Positions 52,198-62,742 of a stretch of 64,000 nt of DNA are shown in pieces; within the stretch, counting starts at the first letter, position 1; every line of letters begins with the position of its first letter. The notes beneath the pieces were generated by a model that was given only the letters and a program-made list of their open reading frames with translations, was not told the DNA's origin and ran no database searches. The position numbers and the translations under genes were made by a program. The stretch comes from Entoloma clypeatum (taxonomy: Eukaryota; Basidiomycota; Agaricomycetes; Agaricales; Entolomataceae): contig OY751485.1 in NCBI GenBank assembly GCA_963565915.1, positions 2,728,001 through 2,792,000 of the forward strand, in the 5' to 3' direction.

Positions 52198-54911
52198 GTC
52201 GGAGGACTTCTGGTAACATCGTTGAGCGTTGGAGATGGTGGCTTTCAGTTCTTGGTGAAGTTCGTTTAAGTCGGTCACGAAGGATCGGGCTCGGGAAGAG
52301 GCGAGGTCTCGTTCTGGGTGAACAGTAATGTTCGGATGGTAACCCTCGTTAGCAAAGAAGGGAGATATGCCAGTGGTAGCACTAGGTGCATTGTTGTACG
52401 CGAACTCCGCAATCGGAAGGAGAGCGGACCAGTTGTCCTGTTGGTAGTTGCAGAATATCCGCAAGTACTGTTCGAGGGTCTGGTTAGTGCGTTCGGTTTG
52501 GCCACCGCCTTTGGGGTGGTAACCGGAGGTGAAGTGGAGGGTCATGTTTAGAGCCTTTCCGAGAGATCGGAAGAATCGGGAGACGAATTTGGGGCTGCAG
52601 TCAGAGGTGACATGTTCGGGGACGCCGTGTTTAGAGAAGACATGCAATACAAAGAGAACGGCAAGGTCTTCGGAGGTGCAGTGAATTGTTGTCGGAATGA
52701 AAATACTTTGTTTCATTAATCGGTCAACGATAACAAGGATTGAATCAAAGTTGTCGGAGGTCGGAAGGGTCTCGATGAAATCCATTGAGATAGAATTCCA
52801 AGGATGTTCGGGGATCGGAAGCTGTTTGAGTAGGCCGTAAGGCTTGTGTCTTTGTGGCTTCAATCGCATGCAAGTGGTACATGACTTGCAATAGTGTTTA
52901 ACAAAATCTCGTATTCTGGGCCAGGTGTAATCACGCTGAATGAGACTGAGTGTCTTGTTCTGACCTGGGTGTCCAGCAAGCATATGATCGTGCTTGTGCT
53001 GTAGGACTCGGAGTTGGAGGTCATCGGAGTCGGGAACATATATCTGATCGTCGTGTCGGAGGAAACCATCGGGGTCGAGAGACCAGTGGGGTTTAGGATC
53101 TTTGGAAAGAGTGTTATAAAGAGTGTCAGATGGGAGTGCTGTGAGTATGTTGTGGTGAAGCTTTTCTATGTCCATGATAATGGTTGCACAGAGGATGGGC
53201 TCAAGGAGTTGAGTCGCGCGAACTGAAGCAGAGAGCTGTTCTTGCAAAAAGACTGGTCGGAGGTTGGTCGGATTGATGTTGATGTAGTCGCTATTTCCCC
53301 CTTTAGGGTAGACATCCCAACATCTGGTTAGAGAGTCAGGTTTAGTTCCCAATCGGCCGGGGCGGAATCGGATGACGAGGTTGAACTGAGAAAGGTATTC
53401 CGACCATCAGACTTGTCGGCGTGAAAGAACTTTGGTGGTGGCAAAATACTCAAGATTTTTGTGGTCGGTAACGACGTCAATCGGAGTACCAGAGCCTTCG
53501 AGGTAATGGCGCCAAATTTTAAATGCTCCGTAGATGGCAAGAAGTTCCTTATCGTGGGTGTCATAGTTTACTTCGGGGGCCGTGAAGGTGTGGGAATGGA
53601 ATGCGACGGGGTGGACTTCATTGTCGGAGGTGACTATTGACAGAATAGCTGCTAGGGCATAGTCAGATGTGTCGGTTTCGACAATTATCGGAGAGTCGGG
53701 GATCCAGTGTGTCAGGATCGGAGCAGTGGTAAATGCCTTTTTCAGGTCATTAAAAGCGGTTCGAGCGTCGTTGGAGAACAGCCAAGTGGCATGTTTCCTG
53801 GTTAAATGAGTGAGTGGAATAGTGATGTTGGAATAGAATGGAATGAAATGTCAGTAAAAGTTTGCAAAACCTAAAAAGGACTGGACGTCCTTCACTCTGC
53901 GTGGTTCAGGCCAATCCTGAATAATCTTGACTTTCGCTTCCGACATTTTGAGTCCGTCGGGAGAAAGGATAAATCCAAGATATTCTACAGTTTCAGCAGA
54001 GAAGTCGCACTTGTTGGCGCAGGCATAAAGACCATGTTGTCGGAGTCGTCGGAGGACTTCTCGGACATGTTTTTTGTGTTCCTCGGGGTTGTCGGAGTAG
54101 ATCAGGATGTCGTTGAGATAAACGGTAATGCAGTTGTCCAGAAGGTCGGAGAAGATGTCGTTCATAAAATGTTGAAAGGCTGCAGATGCGTTAGACAATC
54201 CGAATGGCATGACTAACCATTCAAACGATCCATAGCGAGTGCGGAATGCAGTTTTCCATTCATCACCTTCAGTGATGCGGACTAGGTGGTATGCGTGTCG
54301 GAGGTCTATGGTGGTATAAACACGTGCTTTTCCGGCAGTGGCTAAGAGGTCAGAGATGAGCGGAAGTGGGTATCAGTCCTTCTTCGTGATTTTGTTCAGG
54401 CCTCGGTAGTCGACGCATAGTCGGAGTGATCCATCTTTCTTTCAGACGAAGAGGATCGGAGCGCCATGAGGTGAACTAGAAGGTTTGATGAAACCGATAT
54501 TGAGATGCTTGTCAATGAAGTCTCAGAGGGATCCAAGTTCGGATTGCGAGAGTGAGTACATCGGACCAATTGGAGGGGAAGTACCTTCCTCCAAATTGAT
54601 CTTGAGATCGTACGGTCGGTGGGGTGCAAGGGTGTCGGCTTTTTTCTTACTGAATACATCAGCAAAATTGTGGTATTCCTCGGGTATGCCAGAGAGGTCG
54701 GGAGCGTCGTCGGAGACAGACGCGGAATTGGCGGAGATGTCGGAGAGGTGAACGCGGAAAGCATATGCCTCAGGAGCTTTACAAGCATGGAGATATGTGG
54801 CTGCATTGATCATGGTAATCTGTGGCGGGTCGGAGGTGTTCGAAGTGAGCGGATCGGAGGTGCCCATCGGAGACGGTGGACACTGCAGAGGTGGCGGAGC
54901 TGCCTCAGCAG
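52198..54911 (-). pseudogene. GypB RT, RNase H and integrase core
   Basis: On the minus strand: RT text [41 protein letters not shown], then [10 protein letters not shown], where the catalytic YLDD has become YLND by a CpG transition (CTCGAC to CTCAAC, near 54118). RNase H follows (VETDTSDYALAAILS, TDHKNLEYFATTK), then an integrase zinc module (HDHMLAGHPGQNKT, CKSCTTCMRLK) and a core with MDFIETLP, TSDCSPKFVS and GGGQTERTNQTLEQYL. Several stops are present (about 53346, 53405, 53850, 54375). The frame is cut at 52197 by GypA-2. Confidence 0.9.
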
Positions 54912-55337
54912 TCAACATCGGAGTCGGACTCGGAGTGTTGGGTAACGTAGAATGGAATAAGATACTGCCCAATACAACAGATTGTAGCGGGTGAGCCAGT
55001 TGTGTCCTAGAACCAAATTACAAGACGAATCGAGGGTTGTCACATAAAATGCGATGGTCAGAAGTTCACCGGAAGGAAATCGGAGAGGAAGATCAATAGA
55101 TTGCGTGATATAAGTATTTGAAGAACCGTCAAAAAGTTTCAAAACCATAGGTGAAGGAATCGGAGTCGGAGATAAGTTTAAAGAAGAAATAAATCTGGTA
55201 TCTGCGAAGCAATGTGTAGAACCAGAATCAATAAGAGTCTTTATCGGAAGAGAATCGGAAAAGGTCAGAGATATCAAATCAATACATAGAGAGTTTGGAT
55301 TTGAGAGAGCGGACGCATTGAGTCGGAGGGTTTCCAA
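54912..55337 (-). pseudogene. GypB protease
   Basis: Retropepsin text METLRLNASAL.., TLIDSGSTHCFADTRF (active site D-S-G) and NLVLGHNWLTRYN. A frameshift after this separates it from the RT. It follows Gag with a short gap. Confidence 0.8.
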
Positions 55338-55396
55338 AGGTGCACGAAAGGTGTCAACACAATCCCCAGTACGTGCTGGAATCTGAGGACTGCTTA

Positions 55397-56623
55397 CTAT
55401 TTTTTTGACTTGGTCGTCTTCTCCAATTTGTCCTCAGCTTGGGCCGCGTGGGCCTTTGCTTTGGCATTAGAAGACGATTTCTTCGAGCAGTTGGAAGCCC
55501 AATGACCAACGTTGCCACAAAACATGCATAAATTATTGTCAAATCGTCGTTGGCGTTCTTGGGGAGTTAATTTCCCATCTTTGCCAAGTTTGTCGGAGAG
55601 GGCGGATTTCGGAGAGGTGGATGACAATTTTTGTTGTTGTTGCGAGTTGGGTTTAGATGATGAGGAGTTGTTGTTGGAGGATGATGAAGCGGGGGTCTGT
55701 TTTTTGTCGGATTTGTCAGATTTGTCGGACTTCGGAGTAGATTTGTTGGAGGAGTGCGATTTCTCGCGTTGACATTCCCAGTAGCAAGCATCAATGTTAT
55801 GGGCCATTACTTTCAACTCGGCGAGAGTCTTTGGTTTGGGAAAAGTCCCCAAAACATCCTTGATGTGTTCCGCTAAACCAGTATAGTACCGATATCGGAG
55901 CGCGCCATCATCCCACTGCGTGCGAGCAGAAAGACGTTTGAAGTCCACATTGTAACATAGGATCTTCTGATTGTCGTGCATCCAAAGGTGATCCAGGCTA
56001 TCCTCTGCTTCTCCGGTCAGATCGATAGGTCCGAATTCGGATCGGAGGATGTGCACAAAGGCGGACCAGTCGTCCAACCAGACAGAGTCATCGTCGGACT
56101 CTCCCAAGAGGGTGGGCTCAAACCATTCGAGCGCGGTTCCTCAGAGGTACAACAGAGCGAAACTGACTTTGTTATCATCGTCGTCAAAGGCGGGGTTGTT
56201 TCGGAAATATAGTGTGCATTGTGCGAGGAAACTGGTGAGTTTCCGAGAGTCGGAACCGTCAAAAGTGTCGGGTTCCTTCGACTTCTTTTTCGGAGTTTTC
56301 GGAGTCTCTCTATGTCGGAGCTCCTGCGTCATAAGCATAATTGCTTCAGCAAGGTTTGGAGTTTGCTCGCGACGGAAAGGATTGTTATCGTCAAAAGGAG
56401 AGGTCGGAGATTTAAAAGGACAGAATTCTTCAGGAATCGGAGGTCCTTGTGTCTGAGGTGTTCGGAGACGAGGTGTCGGAGATATGGGGTCAGGTTTGGG
56501 TGCAGATTCTTCTGCGGGAATATCTTGGAACATATGTAGAAATGTCGCCCTGGTGTCCTGCAGGTTTGAAGCTTCTGCTGCGGCTGCTGCTGCATGGGAG
56601 TTCTGAGTGGTGCGGGCTGTCAT
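55397..56623 (-). pseudogene. GypB Gag
   Basis: Starts MTARTTQNSHAAAAAAEASN. The capsid domain runs from KEPDTFDGSDSRKLTSFLAQ through WSAFVHILRSEFGP. A Ser/Asn/Gln-rich stretch and one zinc knuckle CMFCGNVGHWASNC follow. A TGA interrupts after ALLYL at about 56140, where CGA (LYLRGTALEW in related Gags) is likely ancestral. The start is only 46 nt from the 5' LTR. Confidence 0.85.
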
Positions 56624-56669
56624 AACTGGAATTTGAGATACGGATAAGCAAGTGGCAGTTTGAATATAC

Positions 56670-57163
56670 TGTTAAGAACTGATTGACAAAAATGTCGGAG
56701 CTACGTCGGACACGTCAGAAGGTTGGAAGGTCGGAGCGCGTGCAACGTAGGGGCAAGGACTTGGCTTCAACTTGTGTGTTGCGCCCTCGCTAATACATTG
56801 GTGTCCTTATTTCGAAGGATCAGAGGATCAGAGGATCGGAGGTCGGAGGTCGGACTCAAGTTAAGAGTCGGAAAGAGGACGGGAGGTAAGATGTTGAATC
56901 TAAGTTGATATTCAAACTGAAGCTAATACATGATTCTACATAAGTTTAAATACTATGTCGGAGGACGTGTGGCTTTGTTGGAGTCGGATAACGAGTGGCT
57001 GTCGGAGATTCTTAACATAAGTAAAATGGTCGGATGTAAGTAATGTACATAGTAACGAGATTCATAACAGTAAGTATGCATAATAAGTATTAGTCAAAAA
57101 TGTCGGAGGTGTCGGAGGTGTCGGAATTGGTCGGAAATCGTCGGAATTGGTCGGAATGTAACA
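56670..57163 (-). repeat. GypB 5' LTR
   Basis: Same length as the 3' LTR (494 bp). About eleven differences are visible, almost all C/T or G/A at CpG. The TSD GGAAG follows at 57164-57168. Confidence 0.9.
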
Positions 57164-57419
57164 GGAAGATGATTCACCCCATGTTCAATGAGACCCTGTT
57201 GTCACCATACAAAACCCCGAAGTATGCCATCCAGAAGAAGAAACCAGCCCCTGATCCGATCATTGTTGAAGGACAAGAAGAGTACCATGTTTCCATGATC
57301 CTGGACTCTCGGAAATTCCGCGGAAAGACCCAGTACCTCATCCAATGGGAAGGGTATGGGCCAGAAGAAAATACATGGGAACCTCAGATGTCCAGAACGC
57401 TTGAGAACTGATTCATGAT
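57164..57419 (+). pseudogene. GypA-3 integrase C-terminus and chromodomain
   Basis: Continues directly from 43404: KMIHPMFNETLLSPYKTPKY, then YHVSMILDSRKFRGKTQYLI and WEGYGPEENTWEP. The frame ends with a stop after SRTLEN. Confidence 0.85.
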
Positions 57420-57580
57420 TTCCATCGACAAAACCCGTCTCACCCACGATAAAAGCAGCATGTCAAGATCCATCACCACATTGACCAAACCAACCAATCT
57501 ACCAAGTTCCCTGCTCTAGTCACTTGCCCAACATTCCCAATTTGCCATTCTTCTTCTATTTATCAAACATCTTTTCCACC

Positions 57581-57949
57581 ATGTCCAACATCACCACCGC
57601 TGCCGCCTCCACTCCTGACATCAACCCTGTCGTCACCGCTCATGAGCGAAGTTCTCTCTATGAGAAATCAAATCCACATGCTTGAAACGGCCCTTGCCAA
57701 CATCCTTCATCGGCAGATGTACTTACGTCTCCACTCGTTGTCCAATCTTCCCATCACCCCCAACTCCAAGGAAAAACAAATCCTCAAGAACTACACCAAC
57801 ACCCTCACCGTCGAGAACCGGCACATCTGTTTGGCCATTTGAGGCCTCAACCTAGCCGTCGCTGTCAACAAGGAGTTGATACATGATTGGGGTGTCAAGA
57901 CTAACTTCAACTGGACCAACCCCGACAATGGCACTGGATGGGGACAGTG
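57581..57949 (+). pseudogene. GypA-3 ORF3 (diverged)
   Basis: MSNITTAAASTPDINPVVT, a frameshift, then SEVLSMRNQIHMLETALAN and, after a stop, DWGVKTNFNWTNPDNGTGWG. The similarity to GypA-2 ORF3 is clear in residues and layout. It precedes the polypurine tract at about 57971-57984. Confidence 0.7.
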
Positions 57950-57984
57950 ACTCTGTGAGGACACAGAGATTGAGAAGGGGAACA

Positions 57985-58358
57985 TGTTACGGACTATACA
58001 CTATGTTGACGACCTCATCATTCTTTTTACTCATTGGCTTGTCTCAGCGCCCTCTTACTTATTTACTATGACACAGCATCTCCTTTCTCTCACTTTGCTC
58101 CCACATTGACTTGCCTTCCGCAGTAGTATTACGCACTCCGCAGTCAGCTTACTCATTGTACATAGCATTCTGCAGTCACCTTACTCATATGCACTGCTTT
58201 CCATAGTACTGACTTATCCACTATCGCCTATAGTCAGTACCTATATAAACCCCTTGTACTATAGCTAGATTCCTTAGATTTAGCAATCACATTGCTCTTT
58301 GCCTTTCCACTTCCTGCATACTCTGCCCGAACCTTGGAACGGTTTGTTACACATAACA
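57985..58358 (+). repeat. GypA-3 3' LTR
   Basis: Starts TGTTACGGACTATACAC and ends CACATAACA. It is shorter and more diverged than the other GypA LTRs, in line with GypA-3 being the oldest copy. The purine tract GAGAAGGGGAACA abuts it. Confidence 0.85.
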
Positions 58359-59288
58359 CTAGATGTGGCATTGTGGGCCCCAGTGTGGACATTGGGGGTG
58401 GTCAGTCATTGGGGGCTGGCTGTCGTGAGTTGGGCTTACCATGGGGGCCACTTTCCGATGTGTCAGGCATTGGTAGCTGAGGGTGGTGGCGAGGTCAAGA
58501 GGCTGGCAGTGGGGCTTCATGTACAGTGGCAGCTGTGGTCATGGTGGGGCGGATGGTGACGTGTAGGTCAACATGGGTCGTGGTCGGTGTTGGGCATGGA
58601 TAGGGCATAGGGTGGGCTTACTGGGGGTTCCCGTTGTGGCAACACATCGGGGGTGTTGTTACAAGGTGGCAGGAGTGGCGAGGAGTGAGAGGCAGGAGGC
58701 AGGAGATGAGAGGGTGGTGGTGGTGAGGGGAAGAGAGAGATGGTGCACCAGTGGTCAGGATGTGACAGCATTGATCAACACTCGGCAGTTGCCAAGTATC
58801 GGTCAGTGGGCATGCTGGACGTTGAACAGGTTCTGAGCAGAACTCTTGTGGATTCCCTGCAGATTCTGCTCAGAATTTGAGGCAAGTCCAGCCAGAAATT
58901 CTGAGCAGAATGTCATTCCCTGCAGATTCCGCTCAGATTCCGCTGGAGGATGTGGGGAAGTGTAAAGAGCTTGTCAGAGTGATGATTTATACCACCACAT
59001 GCATGATTCTGATTTACACATTCTGTCCCCATCCCTACTCCCGATCACTTTTGTATTTCAACATTCCTCTCTCCATTTCCAATTCATCGTCTATATAGCT
59101 GCCTAGCTTGCATAGAAATCCTCAGAACTCTCTCTTTGGATTTCCCTTGCAAGGTATGCCTTGTATTGTACTTCATAGAGTCTAATTTAACTTTGGATTT
59201 CCCTTGCAAGTCGGAGTCGCTTTGGAGCACTTTGGAGTTGTTGGATTGTAAGGTCACCCTTACAGAATATGGCAACAATGATTGTATC
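58359..59288. other. Unassigned DNA right of GypA-3
   Basis: 58359-58760 is GT/GGG-rich on the plus strand with no believable gene. At 58829-58945 a block holding TTCTGAGCAGAA and CCCTGCAGATTC is present twice. CTTTGGATTTCCCTTGCAAG occurs twice at about 59135 and 59193. Nothing else was identified. Confidence 0.3.
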
Positions 59289-59819
59289 TAGTGTTTGAGG
59301 ATTCAGTCTTATAAACTGGAAAATGAACCTGAACTGAACTGGACTGGACTGGAAGAGACCTGAACTGCCAGTTCAGGTCTCACTGATTTTGAGCTCAACC
59401 AGTCTCCAGTCTCTCCAAATTTGGAAAAAAAAAATTGGACTGGTTCATCCCCAGTTCTAGTTTTGGGTCTGAAAAATATGAACTGGTTCCAGTTTTTGAT
59501 CATATATTCATTCAAAACTGTACTTTTACGGGCAAAGATGTTGTTTTATACAGTTTTCAACAAGAGTTTATATCCAAAATGCTTGAGAAACATGCTATTG
59601 ATAACAAATTGAGTATATTTTCAAGTTTTTGATTGAAAAAACAGGCTTTCAGTAGGTTTATAAATGGTTGAGGATTTTACCAGTTTAAACTGGTTTAAAC
59701 CAGTCTTTACCAGTCCAGTCCAGTTTTTTCAGACTTTGAGAAAAAAAAAAGAACTGCCAGTCTCCAGTTCATCAATTTTTTGATCAAAAAACCAGACTGG
59801 ACTGAACCCTTGAACACTA
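59289..59819. mobile_element. hAT-like MITE, family M1, second copy
   Basis: Reverse complement of 196-732 with scattered differences. The ends are TAGTGTTTGAGGATTC and GAACCCTTGAACACTA. The flanking 8-mers (ATTGTATC and CTCAGGAT) do not match, so the TSD is lost or one flank was exchanged. Confidence 0.85.
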
Positions 59820-60766
59820 CTCAGGATGTGTTTGTTAAAGCAGGGGACACTGAACTATGAAAAAAGAAGCTTTTGGTGTGATATTAGAGTGACACTTCCA
59901 AGTGGCATTTGAATTGTGTAAGGGAACTGTGGATGCCCAACACGTCAACTGGCAGAAAATGCTTGTGGAGACTGAAATATGACCATGACAATTGTTTCAA
60001 ATACCCCAAATTTGCAACTCCCCCTCACTAGGAAGCCTCTGATGACACAAGCACACTATTTCTTCTCAAAGTAAGGTTACAGAATTATAGAAGAGACAAA
60101 TTACAAGCGATCCCAAACAATCCCGGAGGAGGTTTTTGTGGAGAAATATTTTTGCCACCAAAAATGTTTCAAATCAATATATGTGGAACGTTAAGCATTG
60201 TGTCACTGCTGTCGCAACAATGAACAGAGTCGTGATCACATGGACTTTTGGTGATGACCACATTAGGCTGCATTAATTGTGCTGTCAGAAATCTTGCATG
60301 ACCTCTTTTCCTTTACTATTGATTCCCTAGAAATGACCTGTTTCTTGAGACCCTTCGCAGATTTGTGTTTCTTTCCACATCCACTCACCAGAACTAGTTG
60401 CAGTACTTGACAGATTGCGAGCTAACCTCCTGTCCTCCAACTTCACATGTGACAGTGTTCACAGATCTTGGGCTGCGAGAGCACCATAAGGAAGAGAAAC
60501 AAAAGGGTCTCAATTCACTGGGAAACAACCTGATTGTCACAATCAGATCACAACAATGTTGGAGTTCCTGCTCAGCACAGGGTCCAACTGCTGCTGAAAG
60601 CTGGTGATTTTGATGTGATAGAACACCTGGTGGACCTCCCACTTTTGGGCTGATTCAGCGGAGTTGAAAGATTCATTGTTGTCTGATCCCTGGTTGTCAC
60701 GCTCAATGCTTTGCTGCTCGGCCATTCTATCTGCACTATGATATCTTGGCAGAGAAATGTGCTTTA
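59820..60766. other. Unassigned DNA
   Basis: No recognisable gene. Short minus-strand frames (60725-60543, MAEQQSIERDNQGSDNNESF) are the most protein-like part. No repeats shared with other parts of the window were noticed. Confidence 0.25.
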
Positions 60767-60771
60767 GTTTT

Positions 60772-61248
60772 TGTTAAGAACTGATCGACAAAATGTTGGA
60801 GCTACATTGGATGTGTTGGAGGGTTGGAAGGTCGGAGCACGTGCAATGTAGGGACAAGGACTTGGCTTCAACTTGTGTGTTGTGCCCTTGCTAATATGTT
60901 GGTGTCCTTATTTCAGAGGATCAGAGGATCAGAGGATCAGAGGGTTGGACTCAAGTTAAGAGTAGAAAAGAGGACAGGAGGTGTGATGTCGAATCTAAGT
61001 TGATATTCAAACTGAAGCTAATACATGATTCTACATAAGGTTAAATACTATGTTGGAGGATGTGTGGCTTTGTTGGAGTTGGATAATGGGTGGCTGTTGG
61101 AGATGCTTAACATAAGTAAAGTGGTCGGATGTAAGTAATGTACGTAGTAACGAGATTCATAACAGTAAGTATGCATAATAAGTATTTGTCATATTGTCGG
61201 AGGTGTCGGAATTGGTCCGAAATCGTTGGAGCTGATCGGACTGTAACA
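60772..61248 (+). repeat. Old solo GypB LTR, CpG-depleted, TSD GTTTT
   Basis: TGTTAAGAACTGATCGAC...CTGTAACA, flanked by GTTTT (60767-60771 and 61249-61253). Compared with the paired GypB LTRs, most CG positions read TG or CA (for example ACGTCGGACGCG is ACATTGGATGTG here). Confidence 0.9.
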
Positions 61249-61253
61249 GTTTT

Positions 61254-61839
61254 CAACAGTATGTATATGGCCATCACTCAGAGGATCAAGGAATGTTTAG
61301 AGATGTTAGTTTTTCCAAGCCTAAAAATGTTCAAAATTGTTGTATTTGGTGACTGTTTGGCTTCCAACACATTCTTCAAAATATTTACAAACTAAATTGA
61401 GCAACCGAACTACACATCCATGTTCATATGAATGTGATCTCAAGGTCCAAAGGTGTTGATATGTGTTGATGTCTCTAGAAATGTAAAAGATCATTACTGG
61501 GGGGAATAAGTCATTTCTAGGGAATTGATAGTATCCCCAAGAGTGACAATTACTGTAGTATTACAACCATAGGTTCACATAACGCATAACACAGGGTCGT
61601 GAACTGAACCTATATGACCCTCGTAACACATAACATACCTCCATGAATATGTTCCAAAAGTAACATATTATTTATTTTTTCTGACTACCAAATGCCAGAG
61701 GCTCTAGTGATTGGGATTCAGTGTTTCCCTGAGTCTGAATGCCATTTTTTGTTTGAATGGTGACAGGGTGGAATTTTTAAAGCCTTCAGGAGCACAAATT
61801 GAGAAGATTATCTGTTAAAAATGAATGAATTTCTGACTG
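61254..61839. other. Unassigned spacer
   Basis: No gene, RNA or repeat was identified. AT-rich with scattered stops in all frames. Confidence 0.3.
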
Positions 61840-61841
61840 TA

Positions 61842-62518
61842 CTATCGTTAACCCAGTGATGCATCACTCAAAATTTACCCACGTAGTGATGCATCACCCA
61901 CTGATTGACCTCCCCCAGCACAACAATCCACATCGGGGCCTTGGGATGTCAAGATCAAGCATTGTTACACATGGTAGAATATTTGAGACCATTATATTTC
62001 TGTACTCCAGGTTGAGGGCTCGTTCTGTGGCTCAAAAAGTGCTCTGAAAAAGCATATTTCACACTGTTGGTGCTCAGAAAAAAGAAAAAATTGCTGATCC
62101 TTTGAGCACAACCCTGTCCAATTGTATTCCAAGTGAAATATACATTTGTAGAGGCATAGACACGAGACGCAACCATAAAAAGGTGAGGGTAGTCGAGTGT
62201 GACAATCGGGCAGCGGAGACGATGCAGTTTAGAGTTTAAACTCAGGATCCATGTGCGAGCGCGTGATGCATGTCCCCCTGCCGAAGCGGCATGTTTGTGA
62301 CTCAATCGTGACAGGTGATGCATCTCCCCGTAAGTTCGAACCCTTCAAGATTCCATCTCTAGCACTTGTTCTCCCCCACATCCCCTCAAGATCATTACTA
62401 CCATCTTGAAGCAGAGATGACAGGCTTTCGAATGGTGCAGGAATTATAGAATTTGGATATGTCTATGTAAAGCTAGAGGCCCATCTATAAAAGTGATGCA
62501 TAACTGGGTTAACGATAG
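61842..62518. mobile_element. TA-flanked inverted-repeat element (Tc1/mariner-like MITE)
   Basis: Terminal inverted repeats of about 25 bp, CTATCGTTAACCCAGTGATG at the left and its reverse at the right (one mismatch seen), flanked by TA on both sides (61840-61841 and 62519-62520). The perfect palindrome GTGATGCATCAC occurs twice near the left end. A 122-codon minus frame (62323-61955) shows no transposase motifs. Confidence 0.7.
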
Positions 62519-62670
62519 TAACGTGTGATGCGGGCTTGTGAACCCCGTCCTGGTGAACCTATTGCGTTCGTAATTCAAATCACATGTGGCGGGTCAGCTC
62601 ACGTCGTTTGCCGGTCGGAGACTAAAGTTCCGAGTGTGACCAAGCTGTGTAGTATGCAAAGCACTGTAGT

Positions 62671-62686
62671 TATTTAAATAAATATG
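62671..62686 (+). promoter_or_regulatory. Possible TATA-type promoter of the P450 gene
   Basis: TATTTAAATAAATATG lies about 60-70 nt before the ATG at 62743. Position and composition fit a TATA box. No transcript evidence. Confidence 0.35.
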
Positions 62687-62742
62687 TAATTCGTGGACAA
62701 CCGCTTCTTGGTCCCCATTCTCCTCATCCTGAGTTATTTGCG

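Larger units (their letters stand above)
43405..57163 (-). mobile_element. GypB: chromodomain Ty3/gypsy element with TSD GGAAG
   Basis: Two 494-bp LTRs (TGTTAAG...GTAACA) are flanked by GGAAG (43400-43404 and 57164-57168). GypA-3 resumes in frame across them. The minus strand holds Gag, protease, RT-RNase H, integrase and chromodomain. Between the chromodomain and the 3' LTR lies an antisense gene. GypA-2 is inserted near the integrase C-terminus. About eleven LTR differences, nearly all CpG transitions, and an RT YLND show an inactive copy. The word TCGGA is strikingly frequent on the plus strand throughout. Confidence 0.9.
31082..58358 (+). mobile_element. GypA-3: dispersed remnant that carries nest 2
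   Basis: Plus-strand GypA sequence resumes after each insertion: protease-RT (31082-31908), RT-RNase H (32841-33655), linker (34662-34933), integrase (43002-43404), chromodomain (57164-57419), ORF3, polypurine tract and 3' LTR (57985-58358). The order and the target duplications show one element split by two MITEs, TRG and GypB. The 5' LTR, gag and the start of protease are missing; the left edge abuts the Helitron. Confidence 0.85.

Noticed and set aside
59281..59828. TSD for the second M1 MITE
   Set aside because: The flanking 8-mers ATTGTATC and CTCAGGAT do not match.
61955..62323. Transposase ORF in the TA-flanked element
   Set aside because: The 122-codon frame has no DDE-type or helix-turn-helix text that I can recognise.
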